Source: Mongoliitalea daihaiensis (GTDB taxonomy: Bacteria; Bacteroidota; Bacteroidia; Cytophagales; Cyclobacteriaceae). Taken from it: DNA of 64,000 nt. The stretch spans positions 4,686,001 through 4,750,000 of the forward strand of contig NZ_CP063779.1 of the NCBI RefSeq assembly GCF_021596945.1, written 5' to 3'. This document shows, one piece after another, positions 25,700-34,508 of the stretch. The position numbers and the translations under genes were made by a program. The first letter of the stretch is position 1. Each line of letters starts with the position of its first letter. The notes under the pieces are model-generated. The model was given only the letters and a program-made list of their open reading frames with translations. It was not told the DNA's origin and ran no database searches.

Positions 25700-26923
25700 T
25701 TAAGACTTGGTAAGTTGTTTGGCAATATCTGTTTGATAAGCGTTCCAAGCAGGTATAAGAGAGGCTAAAACTCCTACTGCTAAGGCATAAGCCATCACCC
25801 ACAACTCTTCTGGTAAAAATACCCAAGCGCTTAGGGTACTTAATGCGCCTTGATCATTTTGAGCAGTCAAAACTACCAAAAACCCATGACCTATCAATAT
25901 TCCCGTAACAGCTCCCAAGAATGTGAGGATGACTCCCTCCAACAAGATGTGAATAAATAACTGCCCACTGGAAGCGCCCAAAGTACGCATGACAGCTAAG
26001 TCATATTTACGTTCTTTTAAAGAATTAAACAGTGCAATAAATATACCCAATCCTGCAATAATGATGATGATTACCGCTAAACCCTGGATTAATGTTACAC
26101 CGAAACCTAACAATTCAAATAGGCGCGAGATTTCAAAAGCTGGTGAGGCAGCTTGTAACGAACTACGGCTGTTAATAAATCGTGGCAACTGCACTGCCGC
26201 CATAGGATTTCGATACTGCACCAACATTGAGGTAATCTCCCTATCCTCATCGGTTTCGGGAAATCCACGCTTGGCTACGATTTGGGTAAATTTGTCGTGA
26301 TCATGGTCTTCATCATGGGTATACCAGACTGATTCCATACTTGTCAGAATCAATTTGTCCAATACATTTCCCATGGGCTGAAGGATACCTGTAATGGTGT
26401 AAGGATGCTCATCATGTGCATGGCTCGATGCTCCAATACCGTGGGAGCCAATAAAGTTCTCACCCACTTTCAGATTTAACTTTTGAGCCACTTCATGACC
26501 TAAAACCACCTCAAAAGGGACTTCCCAGAAAGACCCCTCCAACACCTCTGCTTGGTATAAATCCAAATAATCATAATTTGTACCCACAATCCGATACCCT
26601 GAATAGTTATCTCCCAAACCAAGAGGAATAGTGTTTTTCACCAACCGATTGTTGGCAATTGACTTCGCTTCTGCCATATCAATATTCCCTGTAGGAAAAT
26701 CAATATGATAGACACTGGAAAGAATCAACTGCAATGGACTACCCTTAGCACCTACTACCAAGTCAACTCCCTCGGCATCTTTGGTCATTTTCTTTTCAAA
26801 TTGATCCTGAACTAAAATCAATACTGTAATAATAGCCAGACCCAAAGCCAATAAAAGGATATTGAGTACCGTGCTCAGTGGCTTAGCGATCAAGTATTTC
26901 CAACTTAACTTTACTAAATTCAT
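25700..26923 (-). CDS. FtsX/MacB-type ABC transporter permease with His-rich loops
   Basis: 407 residues: one N-terminal membrane helix (residues 18-38), a large periplasmic domain, and three C-terminal helices (about 275-300, 320-345, 365-390), the MacB/FtsX arrangement. The periplasmic domain has two His-rich patches, SSHAHDEHPY near 175 and WYTHDEDHDHDKF near 207, not usual in lipoprotein or efflux permeases. That and the small neighbour suggest a metal-related system like the zinc-regulated FtsX-type ABC operons described in gammaproteobacteria. It overlaps the ATPase gene by 4 bases. Confidence 0.82.
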   Translation of the reverse strand: MNLVKLSWKYLIAKPLSTVLNILLLALGLAIITVLILVQDQFEKKMTKDAEGVDLVVGAKGSPLQLILSSVYHIDFPTGNIDMAEAKSIANNRLVKNTIPLGLGDNYSGYRIVGTNYDYLDLYQAEVLEGSFWEVPFEVVLGHEVAQKLNLKVGENFIGSHGIGASSHAHDEHPYTITGILQPMGNVLDKLILTSMESVWYTHDEDHDHDKFTQIVAKRGFPETDEDREITSMLVQYRNPMAAVQLPRFINSRSSLQAASPAFEISRLFELLGFGVTLIQGLAVIIIIIAGLGIFIALFNSLKERKYDLAVMRTLGASSGQLFIHILLEGVILTFLGAVTGILIGHGFLVVLTAQNDQGALSTLSAWVFLPEELWVMAYALAVGVLASLIPAWNAYQTDIAKQLTKS

Positions 26924-27552
26924 CGTGTACCTCCTATAGTAATATGGTTGGCAATATGATTTTTAACCCGTTGATCATGCGTCACTATGACCAATGCAGC
27001 ATTAAATTGAGATGCTTGATACTGCAACAATCTGATAACTTTTTCAGCATTATCATCATCCAAACTAGCTGTTGGTTCGTCGGCAAGTATCAATTTGGGC
27101 TGATTGGCAAGCGCTCGGGCAATGGATACCCGCTGTGCTTCTCCTTCACTGAGAGTTTGGATACGTTGATTTCGTTTATCCCAAATCCCAAGATCCTTTA
27201 AAATTTGTTCATTTTGTAGACCTTTCCCAGAAACAAAGTAATTCGCAATCTTAAGATTTTCTTCTACCGACAGAGCTGAAAGTATATGTGGTTTTTGAAA
27301 AATAATCCCAATATGAGTTCCTCTAAATTTATCTAACTGAGATCCCGAGAGCTGATAGATTTCTACTCCATTAATGACTACGGTACCCTTTTGGGGTTTC
27401 AAAAGACCTGCAATGATATTGAGGATGGTGGTTTTCCCACTTCCCGATTTACCCAAAATCAACAGTTCTCCACCTGATTCAAGAGAAATATCAGGTATTT
27501 GAAAAGGATCTGAGGTGTTGTATTTGAACTCTACATTCTTTAAAGTTAACAT
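26920..27552 (-). CDS. ABC transporter ATP-binding protein (LolD/MacB type)
   Basis: 210 residues. Walker A GKSGSGKTT near 34-42, signature LSEGEAQR near 136 and Walker B LILADEPTA near 156 are intact, as is the switch His in IVTHD. It is of the type that pairs with FtsX-like permeases. The start codon lies 2 bases after the stop of the REC-kinase gene and the stop overlaps the permease start. It powers the permease encoded next. The operon contains no TolC- or HlyD-like gene, so uptake or envelope transfer is as likely as export. Confidence 0.9.
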   Translation of the reverse strand: MLTLKNVEFKYNTSDPFQIPDISLESGGELLILGKSGSGKTTILNIIAGLLKPQKGTVVINGVEIYQLSGSQLDKFRGTHIGIIFQKPHILSALSVEENLKIANYFVSGKGLQNEQILKDLGIWDKRNQRIQTLSEGEAQRVSIARALANQPKLILADEPTASLDDDNAEKVIRLLQYQASQFNAALVIVTHDQRVKNHIANHITIGGTR

Positions 27553-27554
27553 GC

Positions 27555-28733
27555 TTATCGCTTTAATGGCAAGGTCACTATGAAGGTCGTTCCTTGGTTT
27601 GCTTTGCTGATAAACGTAATATCACCGTTCAAAACCTCCACGCATTTTTTGACAATGGATAGGCCAAGACCAGAACCTTCAATGATCCCAACGTTTTTTG
27701 CTCTAAAGAAACGGTCGAATAGCTGACTATGTTCACTTTCTGGAATACCAATTCCCTGATCTTTTACTTCTGCCTTCAAAAACTCCTCGTCCTGCCAAAC
27801 TGTAAACTCCACAGTTTTACCCTCTTTAGAGTATTTGATGGCATTGGAAAGTAAATTCTCAAAAATTTGATACAATAAATCCGGATCGGAAGTGATTGTT
27901 TTGGGTAATTTATTAAAACTCGTGATTAGCTTTACATCTTGCTCTGCTCCTGCTTTTACTACATCTACAACCTCGTTTAGCATAGCTGCCAAAAACATCT
28001 TTTGAGGCTTATAATCAATTTTATTGGCATCTGCTTTACCAAAAAACAACACAGATGTCAACAAACTATTTAAATTTCTAACTGAGTTCTCAATTTTATC
28101 CGCATGCTTAGCGATTTTTGCTTTAAAAGGATGATCCTTTTCCGCATACTTTTGCAATAATTGCGCAGAACTTAATATAGATGTAAGAGGTGTTTTGAAT
28201 CCATGGGAAACATTCAATACGATACGGGATTTTAACTCACCTATTTCTCGCTCTTTTTCCAAGGCACGGGTCAATTCTTTGTTGGCCTCTGCAAGATCTT
28301 TCGTTCGTTGACGGACTTTTTCTTCGAGTTCGTTATTTAACTTTTGAAGTTCTTTTTCTTTTCGATCTTTAAAAATAGCCAATTCAATCACCATATTCAA
28401 CTCCCTGATATTGAATGGCTTGATCACATAGGCGGATGGATTGGTACCTACAACTTTATTAAGAGTTTCTGCATCCGAACTTGCACTCAAGTAAACTACT
28501 GGTATATCGTACTTGTCGTTGATGATTTCAGTGGTACGAATGCCATCCAATTCTCCCGCAAGATTAATATCCATCATAACGATATCTGCCTGATTCGTCT
28601 CCAAAATATCCAACGCATATTCGCCTGTCTCAGATATAGCGATTATTTGGTGGTTATTTTTTTCCAAGGCCTTTTTGAGGAGCAAAGCAGACACATGATC
28701 GTCTTCAACAATTAGAATTTTTAAAGGAAACAT
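27555..28733 (-). CDS. Receiver-histidine kinase protein without DNA-binding domain
   Basis: 392 residues: receiver domain 1-125 with phosphoacceptor Asp55 (VMMDINL) and Lys near 104, a coiled coil (residues 130-165), HisKA with His177 (NVSHGFKTPL), and HATPase_c with NLLSNAIKY, DQGIGIPE and GSGLGLSIVKK. The residue after the phospho-His is Gly, where kinases usually have Glu or Asp. No membrane segment is present, so it is cytoplasmic. It lies 55 bases after the propeller sensor kinase and 2 bases before the ABC ATPase, so it may pass signals between the sensor and its unknown partner. Confidence 0.88.
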   Translation of the reverse strand: MFPLKILIVEDDHVSALLLKKALEKNNHQIIAISETGEYALDILETNQADIVMMDINLAGELDGIRTTEIINDKYDIPVVYLSASSDAETLNKVVGTNPSAYVIKPFNIRELNMVIELAIFKDRKEKELQKLNNELEEKVRQRTKDLAEANKELTRALEKEREIGELKSRIVLNVSHGFKTPLTSILSSAQLLQKYAEKDHPFKAKIAKHADKIENSVRNLNSLLTSVLFFGKADANKIDYKPQKMFLAAMLNEVVDVVKAGAEQDVKLITSFNKLPKTITSDPDLLYQIFENLLSNAIKYSKEGKTVEFTVWQDEEFLKAEVKDQGIGIPESEHSQLFDRFFRAKNVGIIEGSGLGLSIVKKCVEVLNGDITFISKANQGTTFIVTLPLKR

Positions 28734-28788
28734 AGCGTTGTTAGAATTGAGATGTGCAAATTACGAGTTTTGATGGTATTAAAAAACA

Positions 28789-31700
28789 CTAGTTTTTATC
28801 CAAAGGAAGGAACACCAACACCATCGTTCCAACCCCTTTTTTACTTTGCAGGTCAATACTCCCACCCATCAAGGCAATCAAACTGTGGGTAATAGCTAGG
28901 CCAAGACCCGAACCTTCAAATTGACGGATATAACCATCACTCTCCTGCTCAAAGGGTTGAAATAAGCGAGACTTAAATTCCTCACTCATCCCTATACCTT
29001 GGTCCTCAACTTTGATCAATAAATTCCCCGCTTGCTTGCTCACTTTTACTGAGACCAAACCTTGCTCCGAATACTTAATAGCATTGCCTACCAGATTATT
29101 AATGATCATTTCTACATAGCGCTGATCAATTTTACCCACCAAAGGTTGCTGCTCGTATTTTGCCGTCAACAACAATCCCTTCTTCATCGCTAGTGCTTTG
29201 AGAGGAAGCAAGATTTTGGCTACAAAATCATTGATATTAGTCTCTTTGTAAGTGAGATCCATTTTGTTGGCCTCTATTTTAGAAAGATCCAAGATGCTGT
29301 TGATCGTATGAAGCAAACGCTCTCCGGATTCCAAAATAATTTCTAATTGATCAACCAAATCCTTTTCCTCCGCTCTTTCTAGCATGATATGCTCCGCTGT
29401 CCCTAAAATACCATTCAATGGTGTCCTGATTTCATGGCTCATGTTAGAAAGAAAGCTCGTTTTCAACCTGCTGTCTTCTTCAGCTTTTTCCTTTGCTGCT
29501 TGAAGTCGCAACTCTTGTTGCCGCTGTTTTGTGATATCTGTAAATACGGAGAGAAAAACTTTTTTCCCATTAAAATCAGATTTTAATTCTGTTGAAAAAT
29601 AATCAATCACCTTCATCCCTGTAAAGAATGGCATATTCATCTCTAAACTAAAAGTTGTGGAATTTTGACGAATGATTAACTCTTCGATGTACTTGCGTTG
29701 CTTTTCATAATAAGAGGAGTCGGAGAAAATATCCCATAAATACGCTTCCTCCAATACTTTTTCTGAAATACCAACCATCTTTTCCAAGGCAGGATTTGCA
29801 GCTATTATTTTTCCTTCTTCTGTTGTCAAGGACAATCCATCTTTAGAACTCATCCAAACATTCTTAAACTGATCTTCAGTAACAGAGGCTTCTAAAATTT
29901 TCTCATCAATTGCCTTTTTAAGGACTCCTTTTTCTTTAAACTGGGTTAATAAAGTACTCACCAGGTAGCCGATAAAAAAGAAAACCACCAATACCATCAA
30001 AATGAACCACAAGCGAAGGTAAACTGGTTTAAGGACCACAAATTCTTGAGAAGATACAATACCTGTTTCTGTTATATTTCCCAAACTGATCTTCATATGA
30101 AAACGATAAGTTCCTGGGGGGAGATTGCTGAACGTAATCGCATTTGTCCGAGGATTGGTGACTTGTATCCAATCTTCATGAAAACCTTCAAGGTAGTAAT
30201 GCACAACGTAATCCAAACTCTGCAAAAATGAAGGCGCCATGTAAGCTACTTCAATAAAATTATTGGAAGATGAAATTTTGCGAAGATCCAAATCTTCTTC
30301 ATCTGAGTTTAACATCGCTAATGAGGTGATTTCTAAGAAAGGCTTAGGAACTTCCAGATTTTCCTCTGTTGGATAAAATATAGATAACCCCTTATGCGTA
30401 CCGATAAGCATTTGCCCACTAGGAGTTCTTGCTAAAGCACCACGATTGATTTCTGATCCTACCAAACCACTCCGTTCACTATAGTTTTTGATGGTAGATT
30501 CATCAATTACAAACATCCCCTTATCAGTTCCTGCCCAAACTCTCCCTTTCAGATCTTTCTTTAATGCGTATACTGGCCTGAGTATCCTTTGGCCATACAG
30601 GTTAAAATCATTAAGGCCTTTTTCATTATATATTTTAAGGCCTTTTTCAGTACCAATAAGAATTGCACTATCCAATTCCATATAATCAAACCCTACTACA
30701 AAAAGCTTACTAGAGGTCGAAGATATAGAGTCATTTGTATAGACATTTCCTCCTAACAACACCATCAATCTACCGTCGTCCAAGGGACCGATTTTTCGAA
30801 TGTAAAACTCCTTCAAACCACTGTATTTCCTCCAATCGTCTGAAATATCCCTGCTAAACAACCTTTCCCCTTCGTCCCAAACCGAGGCTACATACAGCCT
30901 ATTTTTGGCACTGATATAAACAGAGTCCTTAATTGGAAATACGCCGATAACTTCTTCTTTTTCAAGGGTATTAAAAAACTGAAACTTTCTGGTTTTCGGG
31001 TAATATTTGCCCACTCCTTGTTGATTAGATGAAATCCACACTTGCCCAACTTTATCAGCTACTATATTGGTGATCCGGTTTTTTGGTTGACTTATTAGCT
31101 CTGGAAAATACTGAAGCGTCTGTACTTGATTATTTTCCCAAACTTGTAGACCGTTATTAAAACCTAAAAGATAGCGATTTTCATCCAGTACATGAATGGC
31201 AGTAATTTCATCGTCTAAAAACTCTTTTTTGTTGTAATTGACAAACATTAGCGAAAAAACATTTACTAGTCCACGCGTAGATGCTAACCAGATAATATCT
31301 TCCCGATCTACCAAAGCATCCGTCAAGCTATACGATCGTAAGCTTTGCATAGTCTCGACTTTTAATACTCTATCAAGACTAGGGTCATACTGCATGAGGG
31401 AGGAGTTGAAGAAATAATAAACTTTTCCCTTGTGAATTTGCATAAAGGAGAAATCTACGTGAGTATACTTCGGTTCCTCAAAACCTTCCACCAATATTTT
31501 TTCCAAGCGGGTACTCGAGCTCCCACTGGCCAAAAAATTCCTCCCCAAGAAAAAATAAGTATCTTTCTCTTTAGCGATGTGAAAAACACCTTCTTCTCCA
31601 AAGGGATTATCCAAGGAGATAAACTGAGGTTGATTATTTTGAATTGAAATGACCGATTTATCGAAGAGCAACCATTGATCATCACTATCCTCCCAATGAG

Positions 31701-32217
31701 AAGCAAAAAAACCAACTTCTTCAAAGGATAGCTCAAATGATCCCCATTTAGATCCTAACCTGTCTAACAGGTAAAGTTTCTGATCGTCCATGAGTACCAC
31801 TTTCTTCTTTTCCTTCGAGCCAAAGACAACCATCCGTTTATACAAGGATGCCACTTGATCTACGACACCTTCAGGCAATTCTAATTCATTCCAATTGCGT
31901 TGATCATAGAAAAAGATTTTAGTGGATTTTGTTCGATTAAATATCCAAATCCAGCCATCCTTATCGAGGAACATACCCACATCATTACTCAGCTGGGTTT
32001 GTATTTCACTCGGGATGGGGTAACTCGAGAAGCCATCAGAGTAAAATACACCCATAGCAGTATTAAACCACATTCTTCCTTTAGAGTCTTGCAAAAGACC
32101 GTTGATGGTTTCGGATGGTAAATCCACCCCTCGAATCTGTTGATTGAAGGTGAACGATTGACTTTGGATTTGAAAGCTCCAAAAGAGTGTACAAACAAGA
32201 AGGAAAATAAACCGCAT
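28789..32217 (-). CDS. Two-component propeller sensor histidine kinase
   Basis: 1142 residues. A signal peptide (residues 1-20), a periplasmic propeller of two-component-regulator repeats (to about 620, with units such as INGLLQDSKGRMWFNT and KDLKGRVWAGTDKGMF), a Y_Y_Y domain (about 640-705), one membrane helix (LWFILMVLVVFFFIGYLVSTLL, about 715-738), a PAS domain (about 780-890), HisKA with SHEIRTPLNGIL near 924, and HATPase with NLVGNAIKY, DQGIGMSE and GSGLGLAI. It lacks the C-terminal receiver and AraC domain of the hybrid members; the receiver is supplied by the next gene. The ligand is unknown. Confidence 0.92.
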   Translation of the reverse strand: MRFIFLLVCTLFWSFQIQSQSFTFNQQIRGVDLPSETINGLLQDSKGRMWFNTAMGVFYSDGFSSYPIPSEIQTQLSNDVGMFLDKDGWIWIFNRTKSTKIFFYDQRNWNELELPEGVVDQVASLYKRMVVFGSKEKKKVVLMDDQKLYLLDRLGSKWGSFELSFEEVGFFASHWEDSDDQWLLFDKSVISIQNNQPQFISLDNPFGEEGVFHIAKEKDTYFFLGRNFLASGSSSTRLEKILVEGFEEPKYTHVDFSFMQIHKGKVYYFFNSSLMQYDPSLDRVLKVETMQSLRSYSLTDALVDREDIIWLASTRGLVNVFSLMFVNYNKKEFLDDEITAIHVLDENRYLLGFNNGLQVWENNQVQTLQYFPELISQPKNRITNIVADKVGQVWISSNQQGVGKYYPKTRKFQFFNTLEKEEVIGVFPIKDSVYISAKNRLYVASVWDEGERLFSRDISDDWRKYSGLKEFYIRKIGPLDDGRLMVLLGGNVYTNDSISSTSSKLFVVGFDYMELDSAILIGTEKGLKIYNEKGLNDFNLYGQRILRPVYALKKDLKGRVWAGTDKGMFVIDESTIKNYSERSGLVGSEINRGALARTPSGQMLIGTHKGLSIFYPTEENLEVPKPFLEITSLAMLNSDEEDLDLRKISSSNNFIEVAYMAPSFLQSLDYVVHYYLEGFHEDWIQVTNPRTNAITFSNLPPGTYRFHMKISLGNITETGIVSSQEFVVLKPVYLRLWFILMVLVVFFFIGYLVSTLLTQFKEKGVLKKAIDEKILEASVTEDQFKNVWMSSKDGLSLTTEEGKIIAANPALEKMVGISEKVLEEAYLWDIFSDSSYYEKQRKYIEELIIRQNSTTFSLEMNMPFFTGMKVIDYFSTELKSDFNGKKVFLSVFTDITKQRQQELRLQAAKEKAEEDSRLKTSFLSNMSHEIRTPLNGILGTAEHIMLERAEEKDLVDQLEIILESGERLLHTINSILDLSKIEANKMDLTYKETNINDFVAKILLPLKALAMKKGLLLTAKYEQQPLVGKIDQRYVEMIINNLVGNAIKYSEQGLVSVKVSKQAGNLLIKVEDQGIGMSEEFKSRLFQPFEQESDGYIRQFEGSGLGLAITHSLIALMGGSIDLQSKKGVGTMVLVFLPLDKN

Positions 32218-32294
32218 GATGACTTGGAATCCCGTCTAAATTAGAAAAAGTTATGGGAAGTGAAAATTATATGGATAATGTTTATCATTTCTTT

Positions 32295-32323
32295 TTGCAG
32301 TAGGCTGTATTCTTTTAATTTTG
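32295..32323 (+). promoter_or_regulatory. Consensus Bacteroidota promoter of sucD
   Basis: TTG at 32295-32297, 18 bases, then TAATTTTG at 32316-32323, a full match to TTG / TAnnTTTG at the standard spacing. The leader would be about 18 bases. Confidence 0.75.
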
Positions 32324-32347
32324 TGACAAACTAAAAATTAACCGTAG

Positions 32348-33229
32348 ATGAGTGTTTTAGTCAACAAGAATTCAAAAGTGATCGTGCAAGGCTTTACCGG
32401 TTCGGAAGGTTCCTTTCACGCACAGCAAATGATAGAATATGGCACCAATGTAGTAGGTGGCGTGACTCCGGGCAAAGGTGGTACCACCCATTTGGAAAAA
32501 CCGGTGTTTAATTCTGTAGAAGAGGCTGTCCAAAAAACAGGAGCAGATACATCCATCATTTTTGTTCCTCCCGCATTTGCGGCAGACGCTATTATGGAAG
32601 CTGCCGAAGCAGGCATTAAAGTTATCATTGCTATCACCGAAGGAATTCCTGTGGCTGATATGATGAAAGCTAAGCCCTACATTAAAGAAAAAGGTGCTAC
32701 TTTGATTGGACCTAACTGTCCAGGTGTCATTACTCCAGGGGAGGCAAAAGTGGGTATCATGCCCGGTTTTGTTTTCAAGCAAGGCAGAGTTGGTATCGTA
32801 TCTAAGTCTGGAACCTTAACCTATGAAGCTGCTGACCAAATCGCCAAGGCTGGTTTGGGTGTTTCCACTGCTATCGGAATCGGAGGAGACCCTATCATTG
32901 GAACCTCTACCAAAGATGCTGTACAATTGTTGATGGAAGATCCTGAGACAGATGCTATCGTCATGATCGGTGAGATCGGCGGTAACTATGAAGCAGAAGC
33001 TGCGAAATGGATCCGTGAAAACGGCAACAAAAAGCCAGTAGTTGGTTTTATAGCAGGCCAAACAGCACCTCCAGGACGTAGAATGGGCCATGCCGGTGCC
33101 ATCATCGGTGGCGCAGACGATACCGCAGCTGCAAAAATGCGTATCATGGCAGAAAATGGAATCCATGTTGCTGAATCACCTGCCGAAATCGGAGCTGTTA
33201 TGGCTAAGGTTTTAGGCGTAGAGGCTTAA
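32348..33229 (+). CDS. sucD: Succinyl-CoA ligase (ADP-forming), alpha subunit
   Basis: 293 residues. The CoA-binding N-terminal domain has [12 protein letters not shown] and [11 protein letters not shown], and the catalytic phospho-His is in [10 protein letters not shown] near residue 247. [20 protein letters not shown] is the usual family segment. It converts succinyl-CoA to succinate with formation of ATP or GTP in the citric acid cycle. The beta-subunit gene is not adjacent, which is common in Bacteroidota. It has its own promoter and terminator and so is monocistronic. Confidence 0.97.
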   Translation: MSVLVNKNSKVIVQGFTGSEGSFHAQQMIEYGTNVVGGVTPGKGGTTHLEKPVFNSVEEAVQKTGADTSIIFVPPAFAADAIMEAAEAGIKVIIAITEGIPVADMMKAKPYIKEKGATLIGPNCPGVITPGEAKVGIMPGFVFKQGRVGIVSKSGTLTYEAADQIAKAGLGVSTAIGIGGDPIIGTSTKDAVQLLMEDPETDAIVMIGEIGGNYEAEAAKWIRENGNKKPVVGFIAGQTAPPGRRMGHAGAIIGGADDTAAAKMRIMAENGIHVAESPAEIGAVMAKVLGVEA

Positions 33230-33277
33230 CCAAATAGCAACTAATACTTGGAAATCCCCAAGATTTAGAAATAGTAG

Positions 33278-33305
33278 ACCCGAAGCCTAGCTTCGGGTTT
33301 TTTTA
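33278..33305 (+). terminator. Rho-independent terminator of sucD
   Basis: ACCCGAAGC, a short loop, GCTTCGGGT and seven T. Located about 50 bases after the sucD stop. Confidence 0.92.
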
Positions 33306-33425
33306 TGTATTGCAAAAGAAACCGAAAAATTTTTTAAATTGATTGACTTTCCACATTCTGAAAACTCAATACCTAATTTAATAAAAACCGCTTCATTTTT
33401 CAGGCAAATCAAAATCCGAAAAAAT

Positions 33426-33962
33426 ATGCCTTCTACTACTTGTATCATTTATTCCTCTGTCGATGGACAAACCAAGAAAATCTGCGACCGTATACGGATA
33501 ATTTTAGAAGATTTGGGTGAATCAGTCGTCATGACATCGGCAACAAACTTGAATCAACCTCAAACAATCCTTCATCAGGCAGATAAAATCATCTTAGCTT
33601 CAAGTATTCGGTATGGAAAGCATAGCAAGCAAATCACAACCCTCATCGAGAGTTACCATGGAGTGTTAAACTCCAAGATATCTGCTTTTATTTCAGTTAA
33701 TTTAGTGGCACGCAAAAAAGAAAAAAGTAGTTTCGATACCAATCCCTATGTCATCAAGTTTCTCCAATCCATACCTTGGAAACCTACGAAAACAGCTGTT
33801 TTTGCAGGCAAATTAAATTATCCAAGTTACAAATTTTGGGACCGCTTTCTTATTCGGTTAATCATGAAGCTCACAAAGGGTCCAACTGACCCAAATACTG
33901 TTATTGAATATACCGATTGGTCAGCAGTAGAGAACTTTGCGAAAAAATGGTATCAGCCGTAA
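33426..33962 (+). CDS. hemG: Menaquinone-dependent protoporphyrinogen IX dehydrogenase, flavodoxin-like
   Basis: 178 residues from ATG at 33426; the upstream TTG at 33339 would add 29 residues foreign to the family. The flavodoxin FMN loop is SSVDGQTKKI near residue 10, and SIRYGKHSKQ near 60 and TKGPTDPNTVIEYTDWSAV at the C terminus are typical HemG segments. The enzyme oxidises protoporphyrinogen IX with menaquinone as acceptor on the inner membrane. With hemJ at 21686 the genome has two unrelated enzymes for this haem step. It stands alone. Confidence 0.85.
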   Translation: MPSTTCIIYSSVDGQTKKICDRIRIILEDLGESVVMTSATNLNQPQTILHQADKIILASSIRYGKHSKQITTLIESYHGVLNSKISAFISVNLVARKKEKSSFDTNPYVIKFLQSIPWKPTKTAVFAGKLNYPSYKFWDRFLIRLIMKLTKGPTDPNTVIEYTDWSAVENFAKKWYQP

Positions 33963-34048
33963 ATAAGTAGTTATTTTTAAGAGTATAGTTTGTGTTTTTT
34001 CACACTTTTTATATCTTAGCTTAAAGGATCATTCTTCATTTAAGGCTC

Positions 34049-34447
34049 ATGCGAACTTTTTACACAGAACACGGAAAAATAGTCTTTACAACGGACAAAA
34101 TTCTGATTGAGGACAATGCCAAAAAGGAAAAAACATACCAAATACTTGCTGCTTCATGCGGCATAATTGTAGGCTTTTCACAAATTTTTAATTCTTTTGG
34201 TAGTGATGGCTGGTTTTCTCTTGGAGTAGCAATATGTTTAATAAATGGGGCTATAATTATTGCTTACTTATTTCGCTCTAGTGATTCTGAAATTCCATTC
34301 TCAGAAATAAAGTCTATACGAGTTAAAAACAGGCTTGGAAATTTATTTTTGGATATCAAACTCAAAAATAAAAAATCCAGACAAGTTCGGGGGAGCTTTA
34401 CTAGAGAACCCTTAGAAATATACATTGCTGAAGTATTTCCAACATAA
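34049..34447 (+). CDS. Small membrane protein of unknown function, PH-like
   Basis: 132 residues. A short N-terminal cytoplasmic part (FYTEHGKIVFTTDKILIED) is followed by two membrane helices (about 29-48 and 56-76) and then a soluble C terminus (PFSEIKSIRVKNRLGNLFLDIKLKNKKSRQVRG). The split layout, beta strands on both sides of a helical hairpin, resembles bacterial PH-domain membrane proteins, but I do not recognise a specific family. Confidence 0.6.
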   Translation: MRTFYTEHGKIVFTTDKILIEDNAKKEKTYQILAASCGIIVGFSQIFNSFGSDGWFSLGVAICLINGAIIIAYLFRSSDSEIPFSEIKSIRVKNRLGNLFLDIKLKNKKSRQVRGSFTREPLEIYIAEVFPT

Positions 34448-34500
34448 AAGCCTTTCTCCCGACCTAGAAACAGTCAAAAGAAAGGCCTTATTAATTTTTT
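34448..34500. terminator. Terminator-like hairpin between convergent genes
   Basis: GCCTTTC and GAAAGGC pair across a 23-base loop, with a T-rich run to the right and AAAAG to the left. Probably terminates the small membrane protein gene and the purF-like gene. Confidence 0.5.
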
Positions 34501-34508
34501 ATCACTTA

